From Thiodiazotropha sp040506705 (GTDB lineage: Bacteria; Pseudomonadota; Gammaproteobacteria; Chromatiales; Chromatiaceae): a DNA stretch of 64,000 bases. Position numbers and translations under genes: made by a program. The notes beneath the pieces were generated by a model. The model worked only from the letters and a program-made list of their open reading frames with translations, ran no database searches and was not told the origin of the DNA. Positions 1 through 8,807 of this stretch are shown here, piece by piece (position 1 is the stretch's first letter; every line of letters starts with the position of its first letter). The DNA is taken from the NCBI GenBank assembly GCA_040506705.1, contig JBEVWG010000035.1, positions 62,001 to 126,000 of the forward strand, in the 5' to 3' direction.

Positions 1-3000
1 ATGACCTTCTCGACAATGATCAGCGCAGACAGGCTCTGATCGATGCGTTGAATCATCGTCTGGTCCAGTTCGAATCCCGGGCCAACAACAACCAGCAAGC
101 ACTGCAGCTACATGCCGCCACCCGCCAGGCTGTGGATGATTTTGCCAAACGCTTTGTAGATCTGATTGAGCTGCGACGTCTCACCCGCCGCAACATGATC
201 GGACTGACCCGGCCTGACAATATCGACTTCAGCGGATTGGCAAGAGTCTCTCACGCTACCGATGCAACAGATTGGCGTGTCGAAATTCCTTTTGTGGTTA
301 TCACTCCAGACACGGAAGAGGAAGTGGCGCCGATTGTTAAGGCTTGTCTCGATTCTGGCCTGACACTGATCCCCCGTGGCGGCGGTACAGGCTATACCGG
401 CAGTGCGGTTCCTCTCGACCCTCACAGCGCTGTAATCAATACAGAAAAACTCGACGGGATTGGAGAAGTCGAGAGGATTGATCTGCCTGGCGTTGCAAAC
501 CAGGTGGCCACGATTCAGGTTGGCGCCGGGGTTGTCACCCGCCGGGTCTCTGAAAAGGCGGATGCCCAGGGACTCGCATTTGCTGTCGATCCCACATCCC
601 AGGACGCATCGACCATCGGTGGCAATATCGCAATGAACGCCGGCGGTAAAAAAGCGGTTTTATGGGGAACCACTCTCGACAACCTGGCCAGTTGGCGCAT
701 GGTCACGCCCAATGGCGAGTGGCTGGAAATCGAACGCCTGAACCACAACCTCGGCAAGATAGACGAGCAGGAAGAGGTCAGCTTTCTACTCACCCGCTAC
801 GATAGCAGTGGAAAAAACACCCTTGGCGAACCTCAACAGCTCACCATGCCCGGTCGCTCATTCCGCAAAGCCGGGCTAGGAAAAGATGTCACCGATAAAT
901 TTCTCTCCGGCCTGCCCGGTGTGCAGAAAGAGGGTTGCGATGGACTGATCACCTCGGCACGTTTTGTTCTCCATCGTATGCCGGAGCAGGTACGAACACT
1001 TTGCCTGGAGTTTTTCGGCGCCGATATCGGCAAAGCAGTACCTGCGATTGTCGAACTCAAAGAGTATCTCGACCAGCATCAAGAGGTTCTGCTGGCTGGT
1101 CTTGAGCATCTCGATGAACGCTACCTCAAGGCTGTCAAATACTCCACCAAAGCAGCCAGGCGCGAGCGACCAAAAATGGTACTGCTCGCTGACCTGGTCA
1201 GTGACCATGTTGAGCTTCTGGAGACCGCCGCCAAAGAGGTGGTGCGAATGACCGAAGCCCGGGAAGGGGAGGCGTTTATCGCCAGCAGCCCGGAAGCACG
1301 AAGAAACTTCTGGCTCGACCGCTCTCGCACCGCCGCGATTTCCGCCCACACCAACGCCTTCAAGATCAATGAAGATGTGGTCATTCCACTGGATAAACTG
1401 GCTGACTACAGTCGAGGCATTGAGCGCATCAACATCGAGGAGTCGATCAAGAACAAGATCGCAATCGCTGATGAAGTCCTGGCCTACCTGGTTGGTGACC
1501 ACTCACTTCGTAAGCCAGATGATGATTTTGAGGCAAGTGATGAGAATCGCTCCATACTGCAGGGCAAGCTCGATCTGGCTCAACAGGCGGTACAGCAGGC
1601 AAAGCAGCGCTGGCAGACCTTACTGGCCCAAATCGAATCCCCGGCCAAGGATCACATCGAGTTAATAAATGGTACTTCGAGATCCCTGCTACAAGCCGGA
1701 GACCGGTTGCTGGATCTGTTACTTCGAAGAGATTTCGTGGTCTCCTACAGGGAGGAGATTGCCTCCCGACTCGATGAGATTTTTTCCGGACAGGAGGTCA
1801 AACGGCTACGCCTTGCGATGCGGGAGATCCACACCCGGCTACGTGACTCACGCCTGTTCGTAGCACTGCATATGCATGCCGGTGACGGTAATGTTCACAC
1901 CAACATTCCTGTCCACTCAGATAACTACGCCATGTTGCAGCAGGCAGACAGGATCGTTGATCGAATCATGCAACTGGCCCTGAGTCTGGATGGGGCCATC
2001 TCTGGTGAGCACGGTATTGGGCTGACCAAGCTGCAATACATGGAGAGAGAAAAACTTGAAGCCTTCGCAGCCTATAAGCAGCAGGTCGATCCCGACAGTC
2101 GCTTTAACCGGGGTAAACTGATTGCCGGTGCAGATCTGGAGTTGGCCTATACCCCCTCTCTGAGATTGTTGGAACAAGAGGCTATCATTCTCGAAGAGAG
2201 TGAGCTGGGCACCCTCAATGATGAGATCAAACACTGCCTGCGCTGTGGCAAGTGCAAGCCGGTATGCATGACCCACATACCCAGAGCCAACCTGCTCTAC
2301 TCCCCACGAAACAAGATTCTCGCAACCGGCCTGATCATCGAGGCATTTCTCTACGAGGAGCAGACCCGCCGTGGTGTCTCGATACAGCACTTTACTGAAA
2401 TGAATGATGTTGCTGACCACTGCACCATCTGCCACAAGTGTGAAAACCCCTGCCCGGTGAATATCGATTTTGGCGAGGTCACGACATTGATGCGTAAGAT
2501 CCTCATCGATCGTGGCAAAAAGCGTTTCAGTCTCGGTGCCAAAGCCGCGATGACCTTTCTCAATATGACCCACCCCACCGCCATCCGCTGGATGCGCCGC
2601 GGTTTGGCGGAGTGGGGCTTCAAAGGCCTCAACCTGGGTCATAGCATTGCCGCCAAAGCGGGACTGCTGAAGGCCAACAATCAACCACCTGCTGCTACCA
2701 CTGGCAATCCGAAGCCCCAAACTCTGCTGGTGGAGATGCTGCAGAAACCGATCCGTGTCGAACCTCCTAAGCAGACCCTGCGGGATGTGCTCAAGCTGGA
2801 AGATACCCAGTCTGTGCCGATCCTGCGCAATCCTAAGCTGGTCTCTGAAGAGAGCGATGCGGTGTTCTATTTTCCCGGTTGCGGCTCTGAAAGGCTGTTC
2901 AGTGAAATCGGTCTCGCGACTCTGGCGATGCTGACAGAACTCGGCGCTGAAACCGTACTTCCTCCTGGCTATCTCTGTTGCGGCTATCCACAGACCGCAG

Positions 3001-3644
3001 CTGGACTCCATGCCAGGGGACGACAGATCACCACCGAGAACAGGGTGCTGTTCCATCGCGTTGCCAATACCCTCAACTATATAGATATCAAGACAGTACT
3101 GGTCTCATGCGGAACCTGTATGGATCAGTTGCAGGCGTATCAGTTTGAGAAGATATTTCCTGGCTGCCGCTTACTCGATATTCACGAATATATGTTGGAG
3201 AAGGGGGTCGCTCTGGATGGCAATCAGAGCACCGAATACCTCTATCATGACCCCTGTCATACCCCGATCAAACACTACAGCCCATTGAAAGTGGCCTCTG
3301 AGTTGACCGGCAAGTCGGTTCTACTCAGCGATCGATGCTGTGGTGAAGCTGGTACCTTAGGCACCAGTCGCCCCGATATTGCCAACCAACTCCGCTATCG
3401 CAAGGCAGAAGAGCTGGATAAGGGTATCCAGGCACTCACAGCTCAGCAGCCTGGACGACCGGAGATCAAACTACTCACCAGTTGCCCGGCCTGTCAGCAG
3501 GGACTCAGTCGCTATACCGACCAGACTGGCCTCAAACCCGAATATCTGGTGCTTGAAGTGATGCGCCAACGCAACGGCGATCAGTGGCAGCAGCAGTTTA
3601 TCGATCAGTTGATGAAAGATGGTATCGAGATGGTACTGGTCTGA
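1..3644 (+). CDS. FAD-binding oxidase / Fe-S oxidoreductase (DUF3683-type), 5' end outside window
   Basis: Large fused flavin and iron-sulfur oxidoreductase related to D-lactate and glycolate dehydrogenases; the substrate is not evident. The reading frame is open to the window edge (first full codon at base 3) and the residues before the first possible start (TTG at 48) continue the family sequence (RRQALIDALNHRL), so the real start lies upstream and this copy is partial. In order: an FAD-binding domain with PRGGGTGYTG, an FAD-oxidase C-terminal region containing HMHAGDGNVH, two ferredoxin-like cysteine clusters (CLRCGKCKPVC and CTICHKCENPC), then CCG-type cysteine-rich segments (LCCGYP, SCGTC, CCGEAG, SCPAC). 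Dehydrogenase and Fe-S electron-transfer units, often separate subunits (GlcD/GlcF, LldE-like), are fused here. It is followed after 148 bp by ppc. Family assignment is strong; the physiological substrate is unknown. Confidence 0.88.
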   Translation, partial: DLLDNDQRRQALIDALNHRLVQFESRANNNQQALQLHAATRQAVDDFAKRFVDLIELRRLTRRNMIGLTRPDNIDFSGLARVSHATDATDWRVEIPFVVITPDTEEEVAPIVKACLDSGLTLIPRGGGTGYTGSAVPLDPHSAVINTEKLDGIGEVERIDLPGVANQVATIQVGAGVVTRRVSEKADAQGLAFAVDPTSQDASTIGGNIAMNAGGKKAVLWGTTLDNLASWRMVTPNGEWLEIERLNHNLGKIDEQEEVSFLLTRYDSSGKNTLGEPQQLTMPGRSFRKAGLGKDVTDKFLSGLPGVQKEGCDGLITSARFVLHRMPEQVRTLCLEFFGADIGKAVPAIVELKEYLDQHQEVLLAGLEHLDERYLKAVKYSTKAARRERPKMVLLADLVSDHVELLETAAKEVVRMTEAREGEAFIASSPEARRNFWLDRSRTAAISAHTNAFKINEDVVIPLDKLADYSRGIERINIEESIKNKIAIADEVLAYLVGDHSLRKPDDDFEASDENRSILQGKLDLAQQAVQQAKQRWQTLLAQIESPAKDHIELINGTSRSLLQAGDRLLDLLLRRDFVVSYREEIASRLDEIFSGQEVKRLRLAMREIHTRLRDSRLFVALHMHAGDGNVHTNIPVHSDNYAMLQQADRIVDRIMQLALSLDGAISGEHGIGLTKLQYMEREKLEAFAAYKQQVDPDSRFNRGKLIAGADLELAYTPSLRLLEQEAIILEESELGTLNDEIKHCLRCGKCKPVCMTHIPRANLLYSPRNKILATGLIIEAFLYEEQTRRGVSIQHFTEMNDVADHCTICHKCENPCPVNIDFGEVTTLMRKILIDRGKKRFSLGAKAAMTFLNMTHPTAIRWMRRGLAEWGFKGLNLGHSIAAKAGLLKANNQPPAATTGNPKPQTLLVEMLQKPIRVEPPKQTLRDVLKLEDTQSVPILRNPKLVSEESDAVFYFPGCGSERLFSEIGLATLAMLTELGAETVLPPGYLCCGYPQTAAGLHARGRQITTENRVLFHRVANTLNYIDIKTVLVSCGTCMDQLQAYQFEKIFPGCRLLDIHEYMLEKGVALDGNQSTEYLYHDPCHTPIKHYSPLKVASELTGKSVLLSDRCCGEAGTLGTSRPDIANQLRYRKAEELDKGIQALTAQQPGRPEIKLLTSCPACQQGLSRYTDQTGLKPEYLVLEVMRQRNGDQWQQQFIDQLMKDGIEMVLV

Positions 3645-3792
3645 CCCAGCGTGGCAGATTGGCTAAGCCAGTCTGTACTTCAAAAAGTCTCTGCACTCGA
3701 GCAGAGATTCCATGTGATATGAAGGGTGTCAGGCCTGCTGCTGATTCTGCTACTGTTTGAGTCAGAGTTTGCCTAATTGAATCGAGCCCCCA

Positions 3793-6612
3793 ATGACAGA
3801 TAATTTTACTAAAGCCTGTGTTAAACACGATAAAAATCTACGCAGTCGAGTGCGTCTCCTCGGTGTTTTGCTGGGAGAGGTGTTACGCGAACAGGTAGGT
3901 AAGGAGACCTATACCGTCGTTGAGCGACTACGCAAAGGCTATATCAAGCTACATAAGCGACATGACCCGGCCCTCTATGATCGACTCACCCGACTGATTC
4001 AATCCCTGCAACCTGAAACACTGAGTGCAGTGGTACGCGCTTTCAGTATCTATTTTGTGCTGGTGAATATTGCCGAGGAGGCGTTTCAACATCGGCAGAG
4101 ACGTCGTATCGCCGGCAAAGGCAGTGAACTTTGGGAAGGCTCCTTCGACCACACCCTGCGCGAATTTCGGGCTGATAACATTCAACCGCAGCAGCTACAG
4201 AGCATCCTCGATGATGCAGCTTACATTCCGGTATTCACTGCCCATCCGACAGAATCCAAACGGCTGGTCATCATGAATCTGCTGCGCCGTATCTTTCTCA
4301 CCAGTGATACCCTGGATGCCCCCAAGCGGCGGCTGGAGCAGCGGGAACAGACTATCCGCTCCCTGAAGACACAGATACAGACACTATGGAAAACGGAGGA
4401 GGTTCGGGCGGTACGACCCGAAGTGCGGAATGAAATTAGACTGGGCCTGCACTATTTCCAGAGCAGCCTGTTTGATGCCGTACCCCAGGTATTCCGACGC
4501 CTACAGGCCGGTATCGAACGCATCTACGGCAAACATCCCGACTATCACGGTATTCAGCTCTCCCCCTTTATTCGTTTCGGATCCTGGATCGGCGGTGACA
4601 GGGATGGCAACCCCTATGTGACCCCCGAGGTCACACGACTGGCCCTTGGGCTGCAGCAGCAGACCATACTGCGTGAATATATACGACGCATCGACGGTTT
4701 GATTGCTGAACTGACCTTCTCCAATCGTTTCTGTACCCCAAACTGGCCATTCACTGAGAGCCTTAAGGCTGATAGTGAACTCTGCAAACAGCTGTTTTGT
4801 GATAACCCCAGACGCTTCGAAGATGAACCCTATCGCCGCAAGCTCTATATCATGCGCGAACGCTTGCGCCTGACACTACCCTCCTTTGAATCCGAGACGG
4901 AGGATGTCGCTAAAGCCCACCCAGGTGCCTATGCCAATGAACAGGCCTTTCAAAGGGATCTCAAACTGATCTCCAATTCCCTCTTGAGCCATGGTGACGG
5001 CGACGCCGCAGAGTGCGCTCTACAGGACTTGATTCATTTGGCCGAAACCTTTGGTTTCTACCTGACCTGCCTCGATGTTCGTCAGGAATCAACGCAGCAT
5101 ACCAATGCCGTTGCTGAGATCCTCAAAGCCAGTGGAGACACAGACGAGTATCTACAACTCGATACCTCAAAGCGTCTCTCGCTACTCGATCAAACGATAA
5201 CCAATGGACTCTCAACCCTACCTGTCAGAGACAAGCTTTCCCAGGAGACCCAGGATATTCTGGCTGTGTTTGATCTGATTGCCGAGACGCAGAAACGGGT
5301 CAGCCCTAATGCGATTGGCCAATATGTCATCTCTATGACCCACCAGGCGAGTGATATTCTGGAAGTGGCACTACTTGGCAGTATGGCCGGCCTGTTAGGC
5401 GTAGAGAATGGCACCTGGTTTTGTCGACTCGAGATCTCCCCACTGTTTGAAACCATCGACGACTTGAAACGCAGTGAAAACATTCTGCAACAGCTCTTCG
5501 CCAGCCCCTGTTATCAACAGCTGCTAAATGCCAATCGTCGACGCCAGGAGGTCATGCTTGGCTATTCCGATTCGGCCAAAGACGGTGGCATCATGGCCTC
5601 GGCATGGAATCTCTATCAGACCCAGAAGCGCATCATTGCTCTGGCCAATCGCGAGAAGATACGCTGTCGCCTGTTTCACGGCAGAGGCGGTACTGTAGGC
5701 CGGGGTGGCGGCCCCACTCATCAGTCGATCCTGGCACAACCAAAAAACACCGTAAATGGTGAGATCAAATTTACCGAGCAGGGTGAAGTCCTATCCTACA
5801 AATATGGCAATCAGGAGACTGCGATATTTGAGTTGACCATGGGTATAACCGGCTTGATCAAGGCAAGCCAAGGGCTGGTACGTCATGTCAAACAAGAACG
5901 AGAGAGTTACGCTCAAACCATGCAGGAGATCGCTCATTTCAGTGAACAGCGGTTTCGTAAACTGACCGAAGAGACCCCCGGTTTTCTCGACTACTTCTAT
6001 GAAGCCACACCGGTAAACGAAATTGCACTGATGAATATCGGTTCTCGCCCCTCCCACCGAACCAAAGGCAATCGATCCAAATCCTCAGTACGTGCCATAG
6101 CCTGGGTATTTGGCTGGGGCCAGTCGAGGCAGAATCTGCCAGGCTGGTACGGTATAGGCACCGCTCTGTCGAAGTGGCACAAAAACAAACCGGGAAGGGT
6201 GAAACAGCTACGTACCATGTACCAGGAGTGGCCCTTCTTTCAGGCCCTGCTGAATAACGCCCAGATGGCCCTCTCCAAAACGAATATGACCATCGCCAGG
6301 AAGTACGCCAATCTCTGTCTCGATAAACCGAGCCGCAAACTGATCTTTAATGAGATCGAGGCTGAGTATGATCTAACCTGCAAGGAAATTCTCTCAATTG
6401 CGGAGATAGACGAACTGCTGGATGACTCGCCAATCCTGCAGAAATCGATCCGCCGGCGTGACTCTTATCTCGATCCTCTGAACCACATTCAGCTTGAGTT
6501 GATAAAACGATATAGACACAGTGGCCTCAGTGAAGAGGAGAAGGAGCTGTGGTTGACGCCACTACTGCGCTCTATCAATGCAATATCAGCAGGATTGCGT
6601 AATACCGGATAG
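3793..6612 (+). CDS. ppc: phosphoenolpyruvate carboxylase
   Basis: Carboxylates phosphoenolpyruvate with bicarbonate to oxaloacetate, the anaplerotic feed to the TCA cycle. At 939 residues it is slightly longer than the E. coli enzyme (883). The catalytic histidine lies in FTAHPTES (His151), the active-site lysine motif GYSDSAKDGG is near residue 590, the glycine-rich loop HGRGGTVGRGGGP is near 628, and the protein ends in the conserved RNTG. The start is the first ATG of the frame; no strong ribosome binding site precedes it, so the exact start is less sure than the identity. Probably a single transcription unit, followed by a stem-loop at 6653-6677. Confidence 0.97.
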   Translation: MTDNFTKACVKHDKNLRSRVRLLGVLLGEVLREQVGKETYTVVERLRKGYIKLHKRHDPALYDRLTRLIQSLQPETLSAVVRAFSIYFVLVNIAEEAFQHRQRRRIAGKGSELWEGSFDHTLREFRADNIQPQQLQSILDDAAYIPVFTAHPTESKRLVIMNLLRRIFLTSDTLDAPKRRLEQREQTIRSLKTQIQTLWKTEEVRAVRPEVRNEIRLGLHYFQSSLFDAVPQVFRRLQAGIERIYGKHPDYHGIQLSPFIRFGSWIGGDRDGNPYVTPEVTRLALGLQQQTILREYIRRIDGLIAELTFSNRFCTPNWPFTESLKADSELCKQLFCDNPRRFEDEPYRRKLYIMRERLRLTLPSFESETEDVAKAHPGAYANEQAFQRDLKLISNSLLSHGDGDAAECALQDLIHLAETFGFYLTCLDVRQESTQHTNAVAEILKASGDTDEYLQLDTSKRLSLLDQTITNGLSTLPVRDKLSQETQDILAVFDLIAETQKRVSPNAIGQYVISMTHQASDILEVALLGSMAGLLGVENGTWFCRLEISPLFETIDDLKRSENILQQLFASPCYQQLLNANRRRQEVMLGYSDSAKDGGIMASAWNLYQTQKRIIALANREKIRCRLFHGRGGTVGRGGGPTHQSILAQPKNTVNGEIKFTEQGEVLSYKYGNQETAIFELTMGITGLIKASQGLVRHVKQERESYAQTMQEIAHFSEQRFRKLTEETPGFLDYFYEATPVNEIALMNIGSRPSHRTKGNRSKSSVRAIAWVFGWGQSRQNLPGWYGIGTALSKWHKNKPGRVKQLRTMYQEWPFFQALLNNAQMALSKTNMTIARKYANLCLDKPSRKLIFNEIEAEYDLTCKEILSIAEIDELLDDSPILQKSIRRRDSYLDPLNHIQLELIKRYRHSGLSEEEKELWLTPLLRSINAISAGLRNTG

Positions 6613-6652
6613 CGCCTAATTTCAATCTTCAACAGAGTATCTTAGAGTAACT

Positions 6653-6677
6653 CCCCTCTCCCCTTGCGGGAGAGGGG
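6653..6677. repeat. GC-rich stem-loop downstream of ppc
   Basis: A perfect 10-bp inverted repeat, CCCCTCTCCC and GGGAGAGGGG, separated by five bases. There is no following T-run, so it is a poor intrinsic terminator. It looks like a common dispersed palindrome but could stabilise the 3' end of the ppc mRNA. Confidence 0.5.
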
Positions 6678-6763
6678 CCGGGGGGAAAGATTCGATATCA
6701 ACTTCTGTATTGCGACCATAGACGACATTAGGGTGAAACTTACTACTTCTGGAAAGCGGACAT

Positions 6764-6826
6764 TAACGCCGCAATTAGTGGCAAACGGAGCAACGCGTAG
6801 TGCGTCCGCTAGATTGCCTTGTTATG
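6764..6826 (-). repeat. attC-like recombination site 1 (integron cassette site)
   Basis: About 63 bp with outer core triplets AAC (6765-6767) and GTT (6821-6823) and an imperfect self-complementary interior (GCAATTAG against CTAGATTGC, CGGAGCA against TGCGTCCG). Read on the minus strand it begins ATAACAAGGC and ends GGCGTTA, resembling Vibrio attC sites, which begin TAACAA and end GGCGTTA. It lies just upstream of the parDE promoter. In the favoured orientation (array read leftwards from intI) it ends the parDE cassette. Folding and orientation were judged by eye. Confidence 0.6.
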
Positions 6827-6831
6827 AGTTT

Positions 6832-6860
6832 TATACCATAATTTGGTATATATTGGTATA
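6832..6860 (+). promoter_or_regulatory. parDE operator/promoter
   Basis: An inverted repeat TATACCA / TGGTATA with a five-base spacer (6832-6850) is followed by a second TTGGTATA copy ten bases further on (6853-6860). It lies 14-42 bases before parD. Such spaced palindromes are typical binding sites for ParD-type ribbon-helix-helix antitoxins that autoregulate their operon. TATA-rich hexamers in the same stretch could serve as the -10. Confidence 0.55.
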
Positions 6861-6873
6861 ACTGAGGTGAAAC

Positions 6874-7113
6874 ATGGCTAAAAACACTAGTATTACACTT
6901 GGCGAACACTTTGATGGGTTCATTACACACCAGATTGAAAGCGGCCGTTATGGCTCTGCAAGTGAGGTGATACGCGCTGGATTGAGAGAGCTTGAAGATA
7001 GAGAGCATAAACTTGAAGCATTGCGGCAAATGTTGACTGACGGTGAGGAGAGCGGGAGAGCTGAGTACAGCTATGATAAGTTCATCGCCGAGCTGGATGA
7101 TGATAGCAAGTGA
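6874..7113 (+). CDS. parD: type II antitoxin, ParD family
   Basis: A 79-residue antitoxin. The N-terminal half (ITLGEHFDGFITHQIESGRY then SASEVIRAGLRELE) is the ribbon-helix-helix DNA-binding fold of the ParD/CC2985 family, and the acidic C-terminal tail would wrap the toxin. The start is ATG preceded by GAGGTGA. The stop codon overlaps the GTG start of the downstream toxin by four bases, the usual coupled arrangement. It sits between two attC-like sites, so it is probably an integron cassette gene with its own promoter. Autorepression through the palindrome upstream is inferred. Confidence 0.9.
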   Translation: MAKNTSITLGEHFDGFITHQIESGRYGSASEVIRAGLRELEDREHKLEALRQMLTDGEESGRAEYSYDKFIAELDDDSK

Positions 7114-7412
7114 GTACATTTACATTAACACGGCGTGCTAAAGCTGATTTGAAAGCCATAGCGAAGTTTACGGAACAGCACTGGGGGCGTACACAACGGA
7201 ACGTTTACATTAAACAGTTTGACGATACGTTTCATATGCTTGCAGACACCCCATCTATTGGCAAAGAGTGTGGTTATATAAAGCCGAACTATCAGAAATT
7301 CCCTCAAGGCAGCCATGTGATTTTTTACAAAACAAGCACTTCAGAAGAAATTGAAATAATACGTATACTTCACAAAAGTATGGATATTACTTCCAACCTC
7401 ATTGACTCATAA
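7110..7412 (+). CDS. parE: type II toxin, ParE/RelE family
   Basis: A 100-residue ParE/RelE-superfamily toxin (pattern LTRRAKADLKAIAKFTEQHWG, then FPQGSHVIFYK and IEIIRILHKSMD). ParE members generally act on DNA gyrase and RelE members on translating ribosomes; the sequence favours ParE because the antitoxin is ParD-type, but the target is not proven. It starts at GTG overlapping the parD stop. Its TAA stop lies inside the outer arm of attC-like site 2, so the cassette boundary supplies the stop codon. Confidence 0.9.
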   Translation: MSTFTLTRRAKADLKAIAKFTEQHWGRTQRNVYIKQFDDTFHMLADTPSIGKECGYIKPNYQKFPQGSHVIFYKTSTSEEIEIIRILHKSMDITSNLIDS

Positions 7413-7486
7413 CGCCAGCCATAACCGGCGGCAAAAAGCGCAACGCAGCGTAGCTTTTTGGCATCCGAGTTTATGGCATTGTTGTG
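7409..7486 (-). repeat. attC-like recombination site 2 (integron cassette site)
   Basis: About 78 bp with core triplets AAC (7411-7413) and GTT (7481-7483). Internal arms pair well: GCCATAACCGG with CCGAGTTTATGGC, and GGCAAAAAGC with GCTTTTTGGC. Read on the minus strand it begins ACAACAATGCC and ends GGCTGGCGTTA, as Vibrio-type attC sites do. On that strand it lies about 20 bases after the mntP stop codon, the normal place for the attC of a cassette gene. Of the two sites this is the more convincing. Confidence 0.68.
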
Positions 7487-7507
7487 TGTTTGATTCATGG
7501 CCGAGAT

Positions 7508-8047
7508 TCAAAAGAGTAAAATTTTAAAGCCAATCGCGATCAATATTACTCCACCTAATAGCTCAGCCTTACTCTCAAGCCAGACTCCACTCTTGACGCC
7601 TACAAATACCCCTGCCCAACTGAATAGAAAAGTTGTTGCTCCAATTATACCGCAGGCTATGAGTGGATTAACGTCAAGCAAATTTAGAGTGAACCCTGCT
7701 GCCATTGCATCTATGCTTGTAGCAATGGCAAGCACAAGCATCACTCTATGAGTAATTTGAGCAATGTCTTCTTCAATTCCTTCGGTAATTGACTCATAAA
7801 TCATTTTACCTCCAATCAATAGCAAAAGGAAAAATGCAATCCAATGGGCGTAACTTTCAACCCAACCAATAACACCTTTCCCACCAAAAAAACCGATTAG
7901 AGGCATCAATCCTTGAAACAGTCCGAAATAAGTCGAAGCAAGTAAGGCTAGTGTTTTCGTCTTCTTGGCATTTTTTGAGCCTAGCCCCACTGATATAGCA
8001 AAAGCATCCATACTCAGTGCTATAGCCAAAATTAGCACTTCAAGCAT
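7508..8047 (-). CDS. mntP: manganese efflux pump MntP
   Basis: A 179-residue inner-membrane protein with six predicted hydrophobic segments that exports Mn(II). The two internal family repeats each carry the conserved aspartate motif, ALSMDAF near the N terminus and ATSIDAMAAG near residue 115. It reads away from the truncated integrase and is followed closely by attC-like site 2, so it looks like the first cassette of the array. The gene is visibly AT-richer than the flanking ppc, in keeping with transfer. No yybP-ykoY manganese riboswitch is visible in the short leader. Confidence 0.92.
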   Translation of the reverse strand: MLEVLILAIALSMDAFAISVGLGSKNAKKTKTLALLASTYFGLFQGLMPLIGFFGGKGVIGWVESYAHWIAFFLLLLIGGKMIYESITEGIEEDIAQITHRVMLVLAIATSIDAMAAGFTLNLLDVNPLIACGIIGATTFLFSWAGVFVGVKSGVWLESKAELLGGVILIAIGFKILLF

Positions 8048-8100
8048 TAAATATTCTCATACTCGTTGCTCAGCAGTTTTTTACACATAACAGCTTTATT

Positions 8101-8121
8101 AACGAGACCCCGTGTCTCGTT
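8101..8121. repeat. perfect palindrome, possible attI simple site
   Basis: Two perfect 8-bp arms, AACGAGAC and GTCTCGTT, around a five-base centre. The outer triplets AAC and GTT are those of an integron simple site (inverted L and R integrase-binding boxes). It lies between the mntP start and intI, where attI is expected. Confidence 0.45.
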
Positions 8122-8213
8122 ATACATTTATAGCAAGACCTTTATATAACACTTTAATTGACAGAATATCAATGAGTTAGATTCATAGCGTCTCGTTATA
8201 CATTCTCAGCAAG
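8114..8213. repeat. 24-bp direct repeat pair upstream of intI (possible attI accessory repeats)
   Basis: Copy 1 at 8114-8137 and copy 2 at 8190-8213 share 21 of 24 bases (GTCTCGTTATACATT, then AGCAAG at the end). Copy 1 overlaps the right arm of the palindrome at 8101-8121. In class 1 integrons attI carries direct repeats (DR1, DR2) bound by the integrase beside its simple site; this layout matches, but the role here is inferred. Confidence 0.45.
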
Positions 8214-8231
8214 TCGTGACAGTGGCAAACT

Positions 8232-8807
8232 ATGGATTTCGGAGGAAAATCATGGGGTCAGCCAACTGAATCCCGTAAGCCACGCTTACTTGATCAGGTA
8301 CGAATCGCCTGTCGGCAGAAACATTTCAGTCACAGAACTGAAAAGACTTATGTCTACTGGCTACGCCAGTTCATCCTATTCAATGGGAAGCGCCATCCCA
8401 ATGAGATGGGCAAGCAAGAAATCGAGGATTACCTCAATCACCTGGCTTCCCGACGAAATGTCTCTGCCAGTACCCAATCAGCTGCCCTCAATGCGATAGT
8501 TTTCCTGTATCACATTGTTTTGAAACAGGAATTACCTGAGTTAGACAATCTCAGACGGATCAAACGCCACAAATCCATTCCTATGGTGATACCGGCGCAA
8601 GAGGTGTCGGCCGCCTTCGCGCTGATGAGCGGTACTACGCGCCTGATGGCAGAACTCATCTATGGAACAGGAACGAGAATCCATGCGTGTATAACCCTCC
8701 GGGTCAAAGACCAGGTCTGCTTGGGTACAGAAAAAAATCTTACGCTTTCCCGCCATCAATGGTGCGGCAGGGCCGGCACCCTACGACGTATGCGACACCC
8801 TCCGTAA
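8232..8807 (+). pseudogene. intI: integron integrase IntI, C-terminally truncated
   Basis: The reading frame encodes the N-terminal SAM-like domain of an integron-type tyrosine recombinase (HFSHRTEKTYVYWLRQFI, then ASTQSAALNAIVFLYH) and the start of the catalytic domain, including the first catalytic arginine in LIYGTGTRI (Arg149). It stops at 191 residues where IntI proteins have about 320-340. The remaining catalytic residues (HxxR box, second His, nucleophilic Tyr) and the IntI-specific insertion are absent. From codon 177 the frame runs into a short GC-rich palindrome (8761-8784), which supplies the last residues and the stop. No C-terminal remnant was recognised downstream. It is almost certainly inactive. 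Direction and position suit an array extending leftwards. Confidence 0.82.
8761..8784 (-). repeat. REP-like palindrome interrupting intI
   Basis: An imperfect palindrome GGTGCGGCAGG / CCGGCACC followed by CTAC. On the minus strand it matches the palindromes at 58864-58887 and 59894-59917 (all start GTAGGGTG and end CACC). It sits exactly where the integrase homology ends. Confidence 0.6.

Noticed and set aside
1917..3056. 379-codon minus-strand frame inside the oxidoreductase gene
   Set aside because: Lies wholly antisense to a well-conserved gene and has no recognisable protein features.
6664..6861. 65-codon frame after ppc
   Set aside because: It runs through the stem-loop, the attC-like site and the parDE operator; no ribosome binding site or protein-like composition.
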